Source: Diadema setosum
Lineage: Eukaryota > Echinodermata > Echinoidea > Diadematoida > Diadematidae
DNA length: 64,000 nucleotides
Reading direction: 5' to 3'
NCBI RefSeq assembly: GCF_964275005.1
Contig: NC_092702.1
Span: forward strand, 31,534,726 to 31,598,725
Shown here one piece after another: positions 36,801 to 51,664 of this stretch (the stretch's first letter is position 1; every line of letters begins with the position of its first letter). The position numbers and the translations under genes are program-made. Below the pieces are notes generated by a model, which saw nothing but the letters and a program-made list of their open reading frames with translations, did no database searches and had not been told where the DNA came from.

Positions 36801-39800
36801 ATGATACAATTTTACATCCAAAGTATAACCTGTGTTCCTACTCTGCTGACCTGGCTTCCACAGACAATTTAACCTACATGTACACAATTCCAGACAACAT
36901 GTACAATTGTACCTCTGTATTGATGTGACAAGCAAAAGAACAATTTTGAAGATTGGACAAATGTACACAGTACACATCCACTGCTGTGTGTGTGTCATGA
37001 CAACAAAGCTGACTTGATGCTAAAATATGTGCAGACAGTTATATTAATTTGAAGAAAGTACCAGCTATGTATGTGTAGGTCCTATTCTGTGTGGGTCGTT
37101 AGCACGTCTGTTACTGATTTTACAAGTACCTGGTATGCATAGATTCAGACAAGTGTCCAAGGGAGGACTGTTTGTGGTATGATACACCTTTGCATTGTGT
37201 GCTTCTTGCAGGAAGAAAAAGAAAAGAAAAAAAGTGGAATTCTCTTAATATTTTTCTTAAATTGTTCTATGCATGTGGCATCCTAAATTGTAGTCGTCTT
37301 CTCATCCAGCTGTGACTGCGCAGAAACATCAAAAATTCATAACTTTTGAACAGATTGTCCGATTTCCCTCCAAATTTCACTGATGTATTCTATGACTATT
37401 GCTCCATTTACTCATTCGACAAGTATACAATGAAGGAGAACATGTCCTTGGTAATATTTTTAGGGTAAATTTATTGTGTACCGAGTGTTTTATAGAGCTT
37501 TTCATGGTGTTCTCAGCATCAACAAACTCTAACAGAATATTCTCACAGCCAGTTTACTGCAGGTGGGCCCACTGGCAGATGCAGATATAGCCAAACAGAC
37601 CTGTGGAGATTTGATAACAGCATTATAACAGCACACATCTGCAAATGCTGTAAAGGAAGACGCTCTGAGTGAAAACACACCTGCCCCAGGGCTAGGGAAT
37701 GAGACCTATTTCCGCCCCTGCTAGGTGGTGCCACGTGTGTGTTGAGCAAGCTTCACAGCTACCCGCCCCTGGACTACACCATGCATTGTAGCTAGAGTGT
37801 GCCGGTATATCGCGGTCCCATTGTTTAGTAATAAGGAAGTAGACTATTCCTACAGTGTAGACCTAGAGCAGGCTTGGTCAACCATGCCTGCTATTCAATA
37901 ATCAAATCTGTTTGGATCTCTCTTTTTTTTCTGGCTTTTTCTGAAATGCCACCATAGAATTTAAATTCAGTATTCATGTGCTGAGTATGATTTCTTCCCT
38001 GCACCTTCTTTTTTGTTGTTGTTGTTGAATGAGTCAATTTTTGTTCAATCTGTTTCCCTGTGAATAAACAACAAACAAAACATGCCTGCACACCCTACCT
38101 CATTTCAAAAGAAGCCAATTGTATGGTGCTTTATTTTGTGATTACTCTACACTGTATTGCATGGGATAGTTAAAAAAAAACAAGAAGAAAAACAGTCAGT
38201 GACTGGATTATATTGTCACATGATCATGTGATAATTAATGGCTCATAACAGGATACCATTTACTGTGTAAAATCAATTCAAATGGCAAGTGATACCAAAC
38301 GATGGAATAATGCCATTCCTAGTGAGTCCATAGAATGGACCTTTGTATTCTTCATACACTGTAGTGTTGAAATTTCAGCATTCCTTATCATAATTTGAGA
38401 TGTGTAACAGAGGAAATGTGATTTAGGGAGGTGGCACGTGATGAATTGGATGCTCCCTGCACCCCAGTGGCTCAGAAGGTGCATTGGTCATACAAATGGT
38501 GTGTACCTGTGGGCTACTTGGTGATGCTGTATGAATGGCTACAGTACTAGAAGTTACTTTCAAATTGAAGGTGTGCATCTGACCCATCCCAGAGCTTTGG
38601 TATTGAACTTGAAGCAAATAACCACGTCCCAAAATTAATTCATTATGAATCATTATGTGTAATTCTTTTACAAAAACATGAAAAATAGTAAATGTAAAAA
38701 AATTATGCAACTGACATACACAGTAATTGGTTTTATCTATGGAATTTACCATGTGTACAGTAGGCCTACACCAATGTGTACATTCTGTCTTAATATATTG
38801 AAATTGAAAGTGAGATTGAAATTGAAATAAAAAGAAAAGAAATTACATTTCATCTATCGAAAAGTCCTGTCAAGGTAGTATCATACACCTGAAAATTCTA
38901 TCAAGAAAATTGATTCAAGAGATCACTGAAGTTCAAACTGCCATTCAAATAAAAAGAAAAACAAAATCAAAAAAACAAAAAAAACCCAGGTATTTAAATG
39001 TACCGGTACTTTAAAAGTGGAAATAGTCATAATGCGGAAATTTTTGCGCATTTCGCGTGACCAGAAACTAGTGCGAAAATAAAAGCACACGAAGAGTTTG
39101 GTTGTTGTAATTAATGTATGTGCTATAATGTAATGTCTTGATTCTAAACAGACAAAATTCATCATCTCTGGCAGAGTGCAAACTATTACTCGCAGAAAAA
39201 TAACCACTTTTAAGTAAGTCACAGCTGATGAGCATTACTCGATAAAACTCTGTACTGTCGGAGACCCCACTTCCAAAGAATTGTGCCTCTAATGGAGGTT
39301 GTGACATCAATTTGTTGTAACATATTCTATCTGCAGCAATCCAATATATCTGATATTTCAGCTGAGAAAGAGAGAGAAACAACATGAAGATGCCTCTCTC
39401 ACCTCAACTTGTGTATTACAGTAGGAGCATCCATACATTATCCCACAGGGGTTGACTGAAAAGGGCATATGATTCACTCCCCAATCCCCCATCACCCCCA
39501 CCCCCTCCATCTTAATCTTGACAATGAGATCCCATCCACATAGGTAGCCATGGAAACAGGACACAGGCTGCTGATATTGTCAAAGACACACTCAATAGAG
39601 CTAAAGCCATCCAGGGCAGCCTGGGACGAGATTCCCATTCATTATAGCCGCCTGTTCCATCAGGGGGATTATCTGAAAGGCCTGGCTACAAGGAGATTTG
39701 AGCACCCTTGCATTTCAAAGGCCTTTATAATAGCAGGGTCATTTGGTTTCTATATGACTCTCAGTAAGTGATAAACAGTGTGTAGGCATATCAGAATAGA

Positions 39801-42800
39801 CACGGTGACAGGTAGAGATTTCAATGTGAAACAAAGTGAGCTATTACAACATTGAAGTAAAGACTGTGAAAGGTGAGGAAAATGAATGGCATGACTCTGT
39901 AAAAAAAAAAAGGACAAAAACAAAGAGACAGATGGCAACTTGTTCTGAATCATCAGAGGGTAGTAGCAAGAACATTATGAATACCAGGTATAAATGGTCA
40001 AATCTGGAGAGAATGTAACTGAAGGTGGATCCTACACATGCTCATGACAGCTATCTATTTCATAGTAAACTGACTTCCCCTCTAATTCTCAAACTTATTC
40101 ACAGATTCTCGAGCTGCCATGCTTGTTAGTTTTGTCATAATCTTATATAACCATTGACTATAACACAAATTAGTCAGCTGCACATTAAAGGTAGGGAATC
40201 CCATTTGCATGCCTTAAATGAAGTGTTGTATAAATACAGTGGTATGTTGAAGAGAGTATCATTTTAGAAACTCCCATAAAGTATTGAAAGTGGAAGGTAA
40301 CATTTAGTACATTTTCATTGACCGTTAGATTTTGAATTGAATTTTTTTCGGGGCTCACCGTAAATTCCAGTACATTACTAGGCTACCTTTGCAGACCCAT
40401 GCACTGCATGTGTGTCCATCATGTATATTTTGTGAAGAAAGTTCATCCAAACTTTCAAACATTTCTATATACATTCTTGCCACACACTCTATACGTTACT
40501 ACATCAGCTCTTATACTTTTAGATTTGTGTTTATAGATAAAAGATACAGAAGACTGCAACAAAAAGGCTCAAGTGTGGCTGACACACAGAACTACTGAGT
40601 AGTTGAGTTTTGTGCATTATTAGGTGATCCGAGCATCCTCTCGGATCACCTTCTGTTTCTGTACGGATTCTTTCTTCTTCTTTTTATTTCTCCCCAAAAG
40701 TTGTGCATCGATTAGCTCCGAAAGTCTTCTTCCTATCAATTTCAAACTCATACCATACATGTATCGTCTCCCAAAGACGGCAATCGAACTAAAATCAAAG
40801 TGATCAGTCGACCGTGACGTCACTATGACGTCATTATATGAAAACACATTCTCAATCATATCTCATTAATGGAATGGAATTTTTCAATGAAATTTACGTC
40901 ACATATATTTCAAGTCAAGCGCATTCTACTCATATTCTCAAAATTCATCTATACCTTAAGACGTGCGCGTACGCGCGCGTTGAAATATTTGTATACTCAA
41001 ATCGAGCTCAAATTTTTTTTGCACACGTTTCAGACCATTTGGAGCATTTTTTGAAAAATTGAAAAAATTGGACGGACGCGTACGCGCGCGCACATATACG
41101 CACGCACAGCTCATATGCAATAGAAATTTCCCATTTTTTCACACGGATCGGATGTCTGAAATGTCAAGAAATGTTTCTACCAAGTTTCAAGTCAATCCGA
41201 CTCAATATGACGTCATACGGGCCCGTCAAAGTTGAAATTCCGCGCGCGCGTCAATGGCGATATACAGTGCAACAATGCCCAAAAACCGCCAATTTTAAAT
41301 CCGATTTTACTCGTCAGGATGGACGGTGACCCCCCATTTTCTTTACATATTTTGAAAGCTGATGAGTTGTACATATCATTTCATGGGTTGGCGATACTGA
41401 AAAAATGATTAAAAGATATCAAATTTCTTAATAAAGTAAAAAAAGTAAATTTTCAAAATGACGTCATCAAATTTCAAGTTCACTCGAGCGTATCTCACTT
41501 ATCCTTTGCCAATTTTCACACAAATTTCAGTATGTTGTAGCTTATTAAATGCTTTTTCATTAATATAATAACAGCATTTTGATTGGATGACGGCATCACA
41601 TCGTAAAAATGGATTGAAAGTATTCTTGTCAAATTTGACCAGTTTACGTGTTATCTCTATGGGAGTGCAGTTTTTCTGGAAATGAAAATTGACATGACTA
41701 TCTTTATCGAGCACTATCTCACTTATGCTTCGGTGAATTTCTCCCAAATTTTAGTATGTTGTAGCTGAGACTTTGGGCTATCGTAAGTGTGCCCTTTGTT
41801 TTTTCATACGACGTCGGCATCACGTCAAAAAATTTGGTTGAAATTAAAGCTTATCTTCGATGTATTGAGATATTTCTTCCTTTCTGCAACTTTCTTTGCA
41901 ATAACTCAAGAAAGAGAGCCCCTATCACCCCCATATTTTGCACATATTTAGTTCATGTTACGTACATTATTTGATAAAATAACAACTACATGATCGGACA
42001 CCATCTTGGGTATGTAAATTAGGGTCAAAGGTCATAGATACTTCATCCTGTATCTTAATAAATACATGTCCTTTCTTTCCCATATTTTGCACACGTAAAG
42101 ACCATGTTACAAGGATCATTTCACAAAATAACCACTTTTTGCTCAGATGCCATCTTGTCTGTGCAAAGTGGGGTCAAAGGTCATATGTACTTTTTTCTGT
42201 ATCTTCGTTATGACGTGTTATCTCTATGGGAGGGAATTTTTCTAGATGTGAAAGTTGACATGATTGTCTTTATCGAGCACTAGCTCACTTACCCTTCGGT
42301 GAATTTCTCCCAGATTTTAATATGTTGTGGCTGAGACTTTGCGCTATCAGAAATATGCCTTTTGTTTTTCATACGATGTCTGGATCATGCTAAAAAACTT
42401 GGTTGAAATTAAAGCTTATCTTCGATGTATTGAGATATTTCTTTCTTTCTGCAACTTTCTTTGCAATAACTCAAGAAAAACAGCCTCTATTACCCCCCCC
42501 CCCCATATTTTGCACATGTTTAGTTCATGTCACGTACATTATTTCATAAAATAACAACTACTTGATCGGACACCATCTTGGGTATGTAAATTGGGGTCAA
42601 AGGTCATAAATGTTTCATCCTGTATCTTGGTGAATACTTGTCCTATCTTTCCCATATTTTGCACACGCAAGGACCATTTTTACAAGAATCATTTCACTAA
42701 ATAACTACTTTTTGCTCAGATGCCATCTTTGGTGTGCAAAATGGGGTCAAAGGTCAAATATACTTCATTCTGTATCTTCGTTAGTGCATACGGAATTCGG

Positions 42801-45800
42801 TACCAAAGATGGCAGGTCTGACTCCCTTTTCTAAATGAGACTCCAAACATCACATGGCCAATGTCCTCTCAACACAGATGAAACCTGTATAGTCATGCCT
42901 ATTGGGATCAGGACTCAAATCATTGATTTCCCAAGAGATCGGATCACCTAATTTGTCAGTGTTGACAAATTCCGAGTCTAGTATTTTTTTTATTCTTCTT
43001 TATTTCTGGGCAAAATTTGTGCAGCGGTTAGCTCAGAAAGTGCATTACCTTTCAATGTCAAACTTATACCATATATGTATGATGTCCCAAAGACGACAGA
43101 TCAAGTAAAATCATAGTGATCAGTCGACCGTGACGTCACTATGACGTCATTATATGAAAACACATTTTCAATCATATCTCATTAATGGAATAGAATTCTT
43201 CAATGAAATTTACGTCACATACATTTCAAGTTATGCGCATTTTACTCATATTCTCAAAATTCATATTTTCATTTAAAACGTGCGCGTACGCGCGCGTTTA
43301 AATATTTGTATGCTCAAATCGAGCTCAAATTTTTTTTGCACACGTTTTAGACCATTTGGAGCATTTTTTGAAAAATTGAAAAAATTGGACGGACGCGTAC
43401 GCGCGCGCACATATTCGCCCACACAGCTCATATGGAATGGAAATTTCCCGTTTTTTTTACACTTATCGGATGCCTAAAATGTCAAGGAATATTTCTACCA
43501 AGTTTCAAGTCAATCCAACTCAATATGACGTCATACGGGTCCGTCAAAGTTGAAATTCCGCGCGCGCGTCAATGGCGATATACAGCGCAACGATGCCAAA
43601 AAAACGCCAATTTTAAATCCGATTTTACTCGTCAGGATGGACGGTAACCCCCCATGTTCTGTACATATTCTGAAAGCTGATGAGTTGGACATGTTATTTC
43701 ATGGGTTGGCGATGCTGGCAAAATGATTAAAAGATATCAAATTTCTTAATAAAGTAAAAAAAGTAAATTTTCAAAATGACGTCATCAAATTTCAAGTTTA
43801 CTCGAGCGTATCTCACTTATCCTTTGCCAATTTACACCCAGATTTCAGTATGTTGTAGCTTATTAAATGATCTTTCATTAATATAATAACAACATTTTGA
43901 TTGGATGGCGGCATCATCTCGTAAAAATGGATTGAAAGTAATATTGTCAAATTTGACCAGTTTACGTGTTATCTCTATGGGAGAGCAGTTTTTTCTGGCA
44001 GTGAAAATTGACATGACTCTCTTTTTCGAGCAGTAGCTCACTTATGCTTCGGTGAATTTCTCCCAGATTTTAGTATGTTGTAGCTGAGACTTTGGGCTAT
44101 CGTGAGTGTGCCCTCCATTTTTTCATACGACGTCGGCATCACGTCAAAAAACTTGGTTGAAAATGGCACGAGGCTTCGATGCAGCGTCATTTTGCTTAAT
44201 ACACAGGGCCTATGGAGAATGAAATAGGTCATTGCGTAGCGCATCCGACTCGTAACCCTAAGGTCCCTGGTTCGAGGCTCACCCCTGCCAATATTTTTTT
44301 TTTTATTTTTTTAAACACTTTTTTTTCTTCTTTTTCTTTAGTTAATCTTAATCTCCCTTTCCTTACTTTATCTTTTTCTGATTTTTTTATGCTTCTCCTT
44401 CAAATTTCTATAAAATAACATAATTTTTTCTTTATTTTTCTTTCTTTCTACTACTTTCTGTGCAATAGATGAACAACGACAATGGCTATCAGTCCCATAT
44501 TTTGCACATGTTTAGTACATGTCACGTACATTATTTCATAAAATAACAACTACTTGATCAGACACCATCTTGGGTATGTAAATTAGGGTCAAAGGTCATA
44601 AATGTTTCATCCTGTATCTTGGTGAATACATGTCCTATCTTTCCCATATTTTGCACACGCAAAGACCATGTTACAAGAATCATTTCATAAAATAATCACT
44701 TTTTGCTTAGACGCCATCTTGGGTGTGCAAAGTGAGGTCAAAGGTCAAATATACTTCATTCTGTATTTCCGTTAGTGTATACGGAATTCGGTACCAAAGA
44801 TGGCAGGTCTCACTCCCTTTTCTAAATGAGAATCCAAACATCACACGGCCAATGTCCCGTCAACACAGATGAAACCTGTATGGTCACGAATATTTGGATC
44901 AGGACTCAAATCATTGATTTTCAAAGAGATCGGATCACCTAATTTGTCAGTGTTGACAAATTCCGAGTCTAGTTCAAATTGTAGATAAATGTTGACTTTC
45001 AAATTTCTCAGCAGTGGCCTAAACAAGTCCCCTGAGGTTCATATCTAATGTTTTGCTGCATTTTGGGAGGTCTGTACATGTAAAAGGTATCCCCTACCTT
45101 TAAATCTATGTGAATGTAGGAATATATACAAATGTAGAAGCCATATACTACATATCACACAGAGACTCCAATTCTCCCACTTTGAGGTCATTTTCTTAAA
45201 ATCTTCAGATCTTCCACGTGAGTTTGAATTTCTCTTGCTCTGGCTGCGCATCTCTCTTTAATACTCAAAAGATGCATTCCAGCTTTAATAATCCCAATCA
45301 ACTTCAGTTTTGTCTTGTAGGACCTTAGATGTAAAGAAATAAGGATAAGATGTCACAAGAAAGCGTCTACACCTATAATGCTGAAGCTTGCAGGGTCATG
45401 TTTTGCGCTGTGCGCACATGATATTGCGCACATGTTCGCACGATCAAAGTCTCCAGTTTGCTAGGACATCCAGGCGGAAGAATCTCCCGTTTAAGGGATG
45501 CTTGCGGTTGGAGTCTCTGATCACAGAGTTGATCATGCAGCAATGAACCACTGAAAAGTAGAATGACTGCAAACAAGGCAAATTGTATTGTCGGTGTGCA
45601 AACTGCATGGCTTTCACAGCAAGAGGTCAACCATTACTCTGTTTCTGTACACATACAATTGTATATTTCACACAAGGGAAACCAATCAGAGAATCAAACT
45701 GTACCACCACTTCCAAAGTTGCCTACAAGTTCAAGACATGCACAAACAACATGCACCGCCATACTCTCACGATTTCGAAGGGCAGTGCGGTTTAGTGAAT

Positions 45801-48800
45801 ATATGGGAGAGAGAATTGTAGGCCACAATGATAATACATGGGGTGGTTAGACCGCAGGATGAAAAAAAAAAGTGAAATAAAAAAAAACACATGAGCAGGG
45901 CTGTTCAGTAACTTTCTGCTGATTAAAAAACAACCTGATGCAGAGCAAAATCCAAATTTTTACGACAAAATCATGTTCCTTATTTCACAAACATGGGAAA
46001 ATTGCACCTATACACTAAATCAGTTTTTACAAATACCACAGTACATATTTTCCTCTCATGAATAGGGCCTACATGTATGTTGTACATATCACATTTTTGA
46101 TGGAGAAACTGAATATCACCAAGGTACATTGTAGCAACTTATCACAGGAGGTGACGGAATATGCAGCTTGTCATGATCAATCTCCACGCACTACATTTAC
46201 TTCTATTTACAGTATCTTTTTTAAAAGTTTAATACATGATAATTTTTTTTTGCTTCTATACAACAGTGAGATTAGTCGCAAAGACACAAAATAATTCAAT
46301 GATTCTTCTGTAATAAGTTACACTCTCTGATTCCATATTCTGTACAGTTTGTTTCTGATTTCACTCCAACTGTTATTGTTCAGTTCGCATGACCTCACTT
46401 TCCCTGGTCAAAATCAATTTGAATAATAACAGAGTCCAGAGCCCTGTTTCATAAAGATGTTTGTAAAGTTACGAACAACTTACGAGCGACTGGTGATCAG
46501 TTCTGATGTGCTATACTTATCAGAATTTCCATAATTCAGCACAAGAACTGATCACCAGTCGCTCGTAAGTTATTCGTAACTTTACGAACAGCTTTATGAA
46601 ACAGGGCCCAGTTGTTTCCCTTTAACGGTACCAGGAAGAATAGGCTGAGTGTAGGCAGAGTACCATAGAGCTGTTTGCACAGAGCAATATATGAAATCTC
46701 AACTGTTAACCCATTGAGGACGGTTTGATTTTGCTACAACACACATTTCCCATTGAAACTTGCCCGAGTATACTCGGGACTCGTCCTCAACAGGTTAAAA
46801 GTACCCCTTGAGAAGAGAGCTGAAAATTGGCACATATATCTCAATAATGCTCTATACTTAAATACAGACATTTTATATTGTATTTATATACATGTTGTAT
46901 ACTGTAAAAGTGGTTTCTTTTGCGTACAGACACTTTCGCGGTTTCCATCGATGCCGACTTTTTCGCGTGTGTTTAAATTCGCGGACGGCAAAGTCTGTGA
47001 GTTCACAGTCGGCAAAAACTGTTTTATTTTGCACATGAAAACCAAACCTATAATCCAATTATTCTTTTATTTATAAAATAGAAATTAGAATTAAAGTCAG
47101 GCTTACCTGAAATCCCGTCTCTCGAGTACTTTATAACATGCTTGTACCTACATTGCGCGGTATCGCTGTGTGTGTGTTGACCATCAATACACTCAATGCG
47201 CGGAATCTCAGTGTGTGCATGTGCGCAATAGCGTTGTTAACAAGCGGCGAGTTCAAAATATTTTCGCGTGATGTTAAATTCGCGGTTCGACCTCAAAGCG
47301 CAAAAAGCGCAAAAATAAAACCACCGCGAAAGAAACCACTTTTACAGTAAAGGGAAAGTGCAATCCCCTTACCCACCCCTTGACATTAAGACTGAGAGTT
47401 AGTCTTTAAGCTTTTGACTCGCAAGGTCATTTACGTGCTGGTACCAAACATGTCACTCTCAAAATGTGAGTCCAAAGCATGTAGGCCCATGCAGAACCAG
47501 TTCCTTACATTTTCCCCACTTCCTGTTTTTCTGGTTTAAATGCACACGTCTGCAATGCCAGCTGAAGACGGCATTGTCATGTGCAATGTAAGTTACAATA
47601 ATGGTACACTGTATGTTGGGGAAAAGGAAGAAGAAGAAGAAGAGGAAGAAAAAGAATCCATTTGAGTATTCGGAAAATTTCTATGTGACAAGGCCTTGGG
47701 CCAAGATGTCAGAAAAAGGAACATGACTGCAAGCTGTTCAGGGGAATTCACTAAAATGACTCCACAAAGAGCTTTCAAGCACTGTCTGCCCAGACTGTGT
47801 GTGTTTAGTGCTTTTGCCTGGTAGTAATGCAAGCACTTGCTTGAATGCCTGGTGTTTGGTTGTGCACAATAGTGTTGTCCTCATTGCACTCAAAAGAAAA
47901 TTTTTTTTCCCTCAAAATTTTGACATTTTTACAATGAAAACACGACATGTCTTTTCATAAAACTTGGGTTGGGATCCAAATTGCATAAATTTGTGTATCT
48001 TTTTTCTTGTTGTTGTCGTTGTTGTTGTTGCAAATAGACATGAAGTTGTGCAGTGAGAGTACAGTGACAATGAAAAAAAAAAATTGATATCCTACAATGC
48101 ACCGTGCATTTTGCTCTTTGCTACAACTGAGTATTTTTACCATGCGGTGACTATTCACAGTATATTGAATTGGCCTTGTGATTTAGACTACCGGTAGTTT
48201 AAGTATACCATTCATAACATGTGCAGGTCAGGACTTCGCACAGTATGTAATTGCAACCGCAAAAAATGTTTCAACATTATTTACAGTGAGAATTCTGAAT
48301 CAAAAAGATGCAACCCCGATCGCAACCCAAATCAAAATATTTTCAATGAGAATGGCACTACAATGGGCCTTCTTCTTTGCTAATTAGGCCTAATGCTGAT
48401 ATAGTGTTATTAGAGCAGGAAGAAATCAAAAGTGTAGTCAAATATTTTACATTCTTTTCCAGCAGGATCAAGCTATTAAAAGATGAATCCCTTCAGATCT
48501 ATAAGGTTGGCTAAGACCTTAACAAACGCTTTAAATGCATGACATTATGAGCTAGTTTTATATGGTTGAAATACATCCCTACAGTCTACAAAGCACACAC
48601 TACAATGTTTGAATAGGTTGGGCAAGGAGCACAACCAGGCGCAGAGTGGAAAAGGTATGGCCAGCACTGCCACGTGTTACGTTCCCTTTACAACTGATCG
48701 GAATGCAGACAAATACAAGCGCCCAAGAGCAAAGGGGGGATTAGAGTCATGCTGTGCTCGAGAGAGACGGGTACCAGCAAAGGTCACCAGAACAGTACTG

Positions 48801-51629
48801 TACCGCCATGAGGAAAGCAAGCCTCCTTTCCACTACACGTGACCTGGAACATGCTGAATATGACTGGAGTGTATGGTAGTTGTAGTAGACCCTATATGGG
48901 GGATGAATTTCACAGCACTCATGCATGCAAACCTCGGACAACACAGTGATTTCAGCCTCTTTATCCATCCATGTCTCCCAATTTTACTATTTCACATTAT
49001 GAATGTCACTTCTTCTTTTTTTTTTTCTTTTTTTTTCTTCTACTTCTTGTTTGTTTCTCTTGCCTGTGCCAGGATAAATCTAAGGCACAAAGAAAAAGTA
49101 GCTGTGTATTCTAGCATTCTATTCTACTGCAGATGTGTATTAACACTTTTTGCTGAGCCATACATAGTAAAGAACAGAATTTGTTGTTGGCTTCATGCAA
49201 GAAAAGCACTGCAGTTCTTTACTAAAAACTGATGAGTATTTCAGTGGTCTACAGGCTATTAATTATATAGGCCCTACATCTACATGTATGTAATAGAGCT
49301 AAGTATGGTACTCATCTTGGTCTTAGGACTTCACACGCTCCTTATTGTTCTTATTCTAGATACAAATGTATATAATGCAGTCATTAAGAGCTGTAGGAAC
49401 AAGTTCATGTATTATATGACAAAGTGGCAGATTCATATTTAAATTTCCTCATCCTCCCATTATGTGCTGAAACCCTAACTAAAGTATGCACCAGATTGCA
49501 CTGGTCAAAATGCAAACAGCTAGAGCTCCCTATCACGGAAAGGGGGAAAGGGGAAAGGGGGAAACCCCTTTCCACACCATTCCCTCCCCCCTCCCCCTGT
49601 ACTTCACTCCCTCCGCCTCCCTAGTAGTGTCTCCTTCCAAACTCTCACTCATACCATGGACCTACAAGGTCCATGCTCATACTCACACCCTCACCCAAGG
49701 GCAGGAAGAGATAGAGCCCCCGTGGAAGTAAAGGCCCCTTGACATCACCAGTTACTGAGGTGCAGATAGGGCCCCAGGAGCAACCCTAGCCAGATGACCT
49801 CTACACGCCCCCCAAATAGGACTTCCCTAATTCTCGCAGTGTATATTTGTTCTCACTATGCGTTCGTCCTTGCTATGTCTTTGACAATCTCTACAGTGCA
49901 TTGGCATGGTTGAAAATCACTGTGCAGGAAACTGCACAACGTGGAGGAGTTGATCAGATAACAGCAAACCCACGGTGGAAAAGTAGGTCGATTATGAAAG
50001 GTGTTTTATTTGCTAGAACTCGATCTAGCAAAGATCTTGAGGCTCTTAGAGGACAGCGTATACATGAGAGAGGGTATTCATTGGAATCTCTAATGCATTA
50101 CTATGCACTACTACATTGTACATATAACAGTGGGTAATGCCATGTAGATCACCATTTTTCTTAGCAAGGAACAGTTTGATTTCATCTACATATAGCAGTA
50201 GAATTTCTGGGTGCTCCAAAAATTCATATTCTTCCTCACTCGAATCGACAGCCAAAGCCCTCTGTTGGGCAAGAACTTAAGTTCATATTATATCATGGGC
50301 ATTTGCCCAGTTATGTGTGGGATATTGGTCTATGATGTGCCTGCTCAGTCCAGTAGGGCAAGTATTTCTTTCCCCCGCAAGAGAGACATGAGGCCCGTAC
50401 ATGCATACATACATAAATACATACATATACATACATATCAGTATACAGACAGACAGACAGACACGCATATACAGACATAGACATACATGAATAAATAGAT
50501 TATCCATCTTGGGCGAGAAAAACTTTGTATCAATCAATTGAGAGAAAAGTTAATTCATCGATATCTTTGATGGGAAAGACCAAAGAAGATGAATCTCACA
50601 AGTCACATGACAGGTTATAAGTCATGTGATTGCATGGTCTTGTGTTGCTCAGAACATGATGCAGACATCATGCAAGGTTGACTTTCTAAAATGGTAAGGA
50701 CTTTCCTCCACTTGGTCTGGTTCCAAACAACTTCATCCACTATTACTGGTATTTATCTAATGCATTACTATTCATTTGTCCTTTCACCTTTACATTCCAT
50801 TCTCTTTTCCAGAATGTCATTTCCTAATAGTGGATTTGACCTTATAAGATTTTGTAAGAAATAGACACTCACATATTAAAGGGATTGTATAGTTTTAGGT
50901 GAGACATAATTTCAGGTTTCTAACATTTTTTGGTGAGATAATGAGAAACCTCTTATGAAATATGAAAGAGCAGGTAATTCTATGAGGAATTCACAGTTTA
51001 TTTGATAAAAATTGGTTTTGAAATAGCTGAGATATCCAAAAGAATGATTCTAATAAAGTGTGGGACCCACACTTTATTGCGATCGCTTTGTTTTACTTTG
51101 TTTTTGGATGTTTCAGTCATTCCAAACCCAATTTTCATCAAATAAACTTTGAATTCCTCTTAAAATGGTATGTTCTGTACTCATTGTATATCATAAGTGT
51201 TTTCTTGGTATCTCGCAAAAAGTTAAAAGCCCAATTCTCATCTCCACCAATACTGTACAATCCTTTTAAGAGAGTGATAGGAAAAAAAGAAAGAAGGAAA
51301 TCAGAAATCTTCTGGATTTTCACTAGTCAGGAAAGTCAATTTCAAGTATCTTGCTAATCATTACTCTTTGTCAACAACAACTTCAACAGCAGAAATAATT
51401 TTAGCAAACATAATGTTTATGTTTCATCTGTAGTGTTTCATCTGTAGCCTATAAAGTCTACCATTTGTGGTTCTTAATAAAACATTTGCTTTCACAAGAG
51501 TTCATCTCACATGAAGTTGACCACACCCACACCCTACCTGAATGAAGTACACACTATTACAGCTCATTATGTTTACAGTAAGGGGTTTGGCTTCCTCTGT
51601 TTAACCTTTTGCTGTTTACTCTAACTATT

Positions 51630-51664
<35 letters not shown>

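Larger units (their letters stand above)
40185..45103. mobile_element. TTAA host repeat, copy B with nested Helentron-like tandem
   Basis: TTAAAGGTAGGGAATCCC to ATCCCCTACCTTTAA. It is interrupted between 40,620 and 44,973 by two Helentron-like units. The matching uninterrupted junction TGCATTATTCAAATT is in copy A near 31,825. It lies in hexokinase intron 2. Confidence 0.9.
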
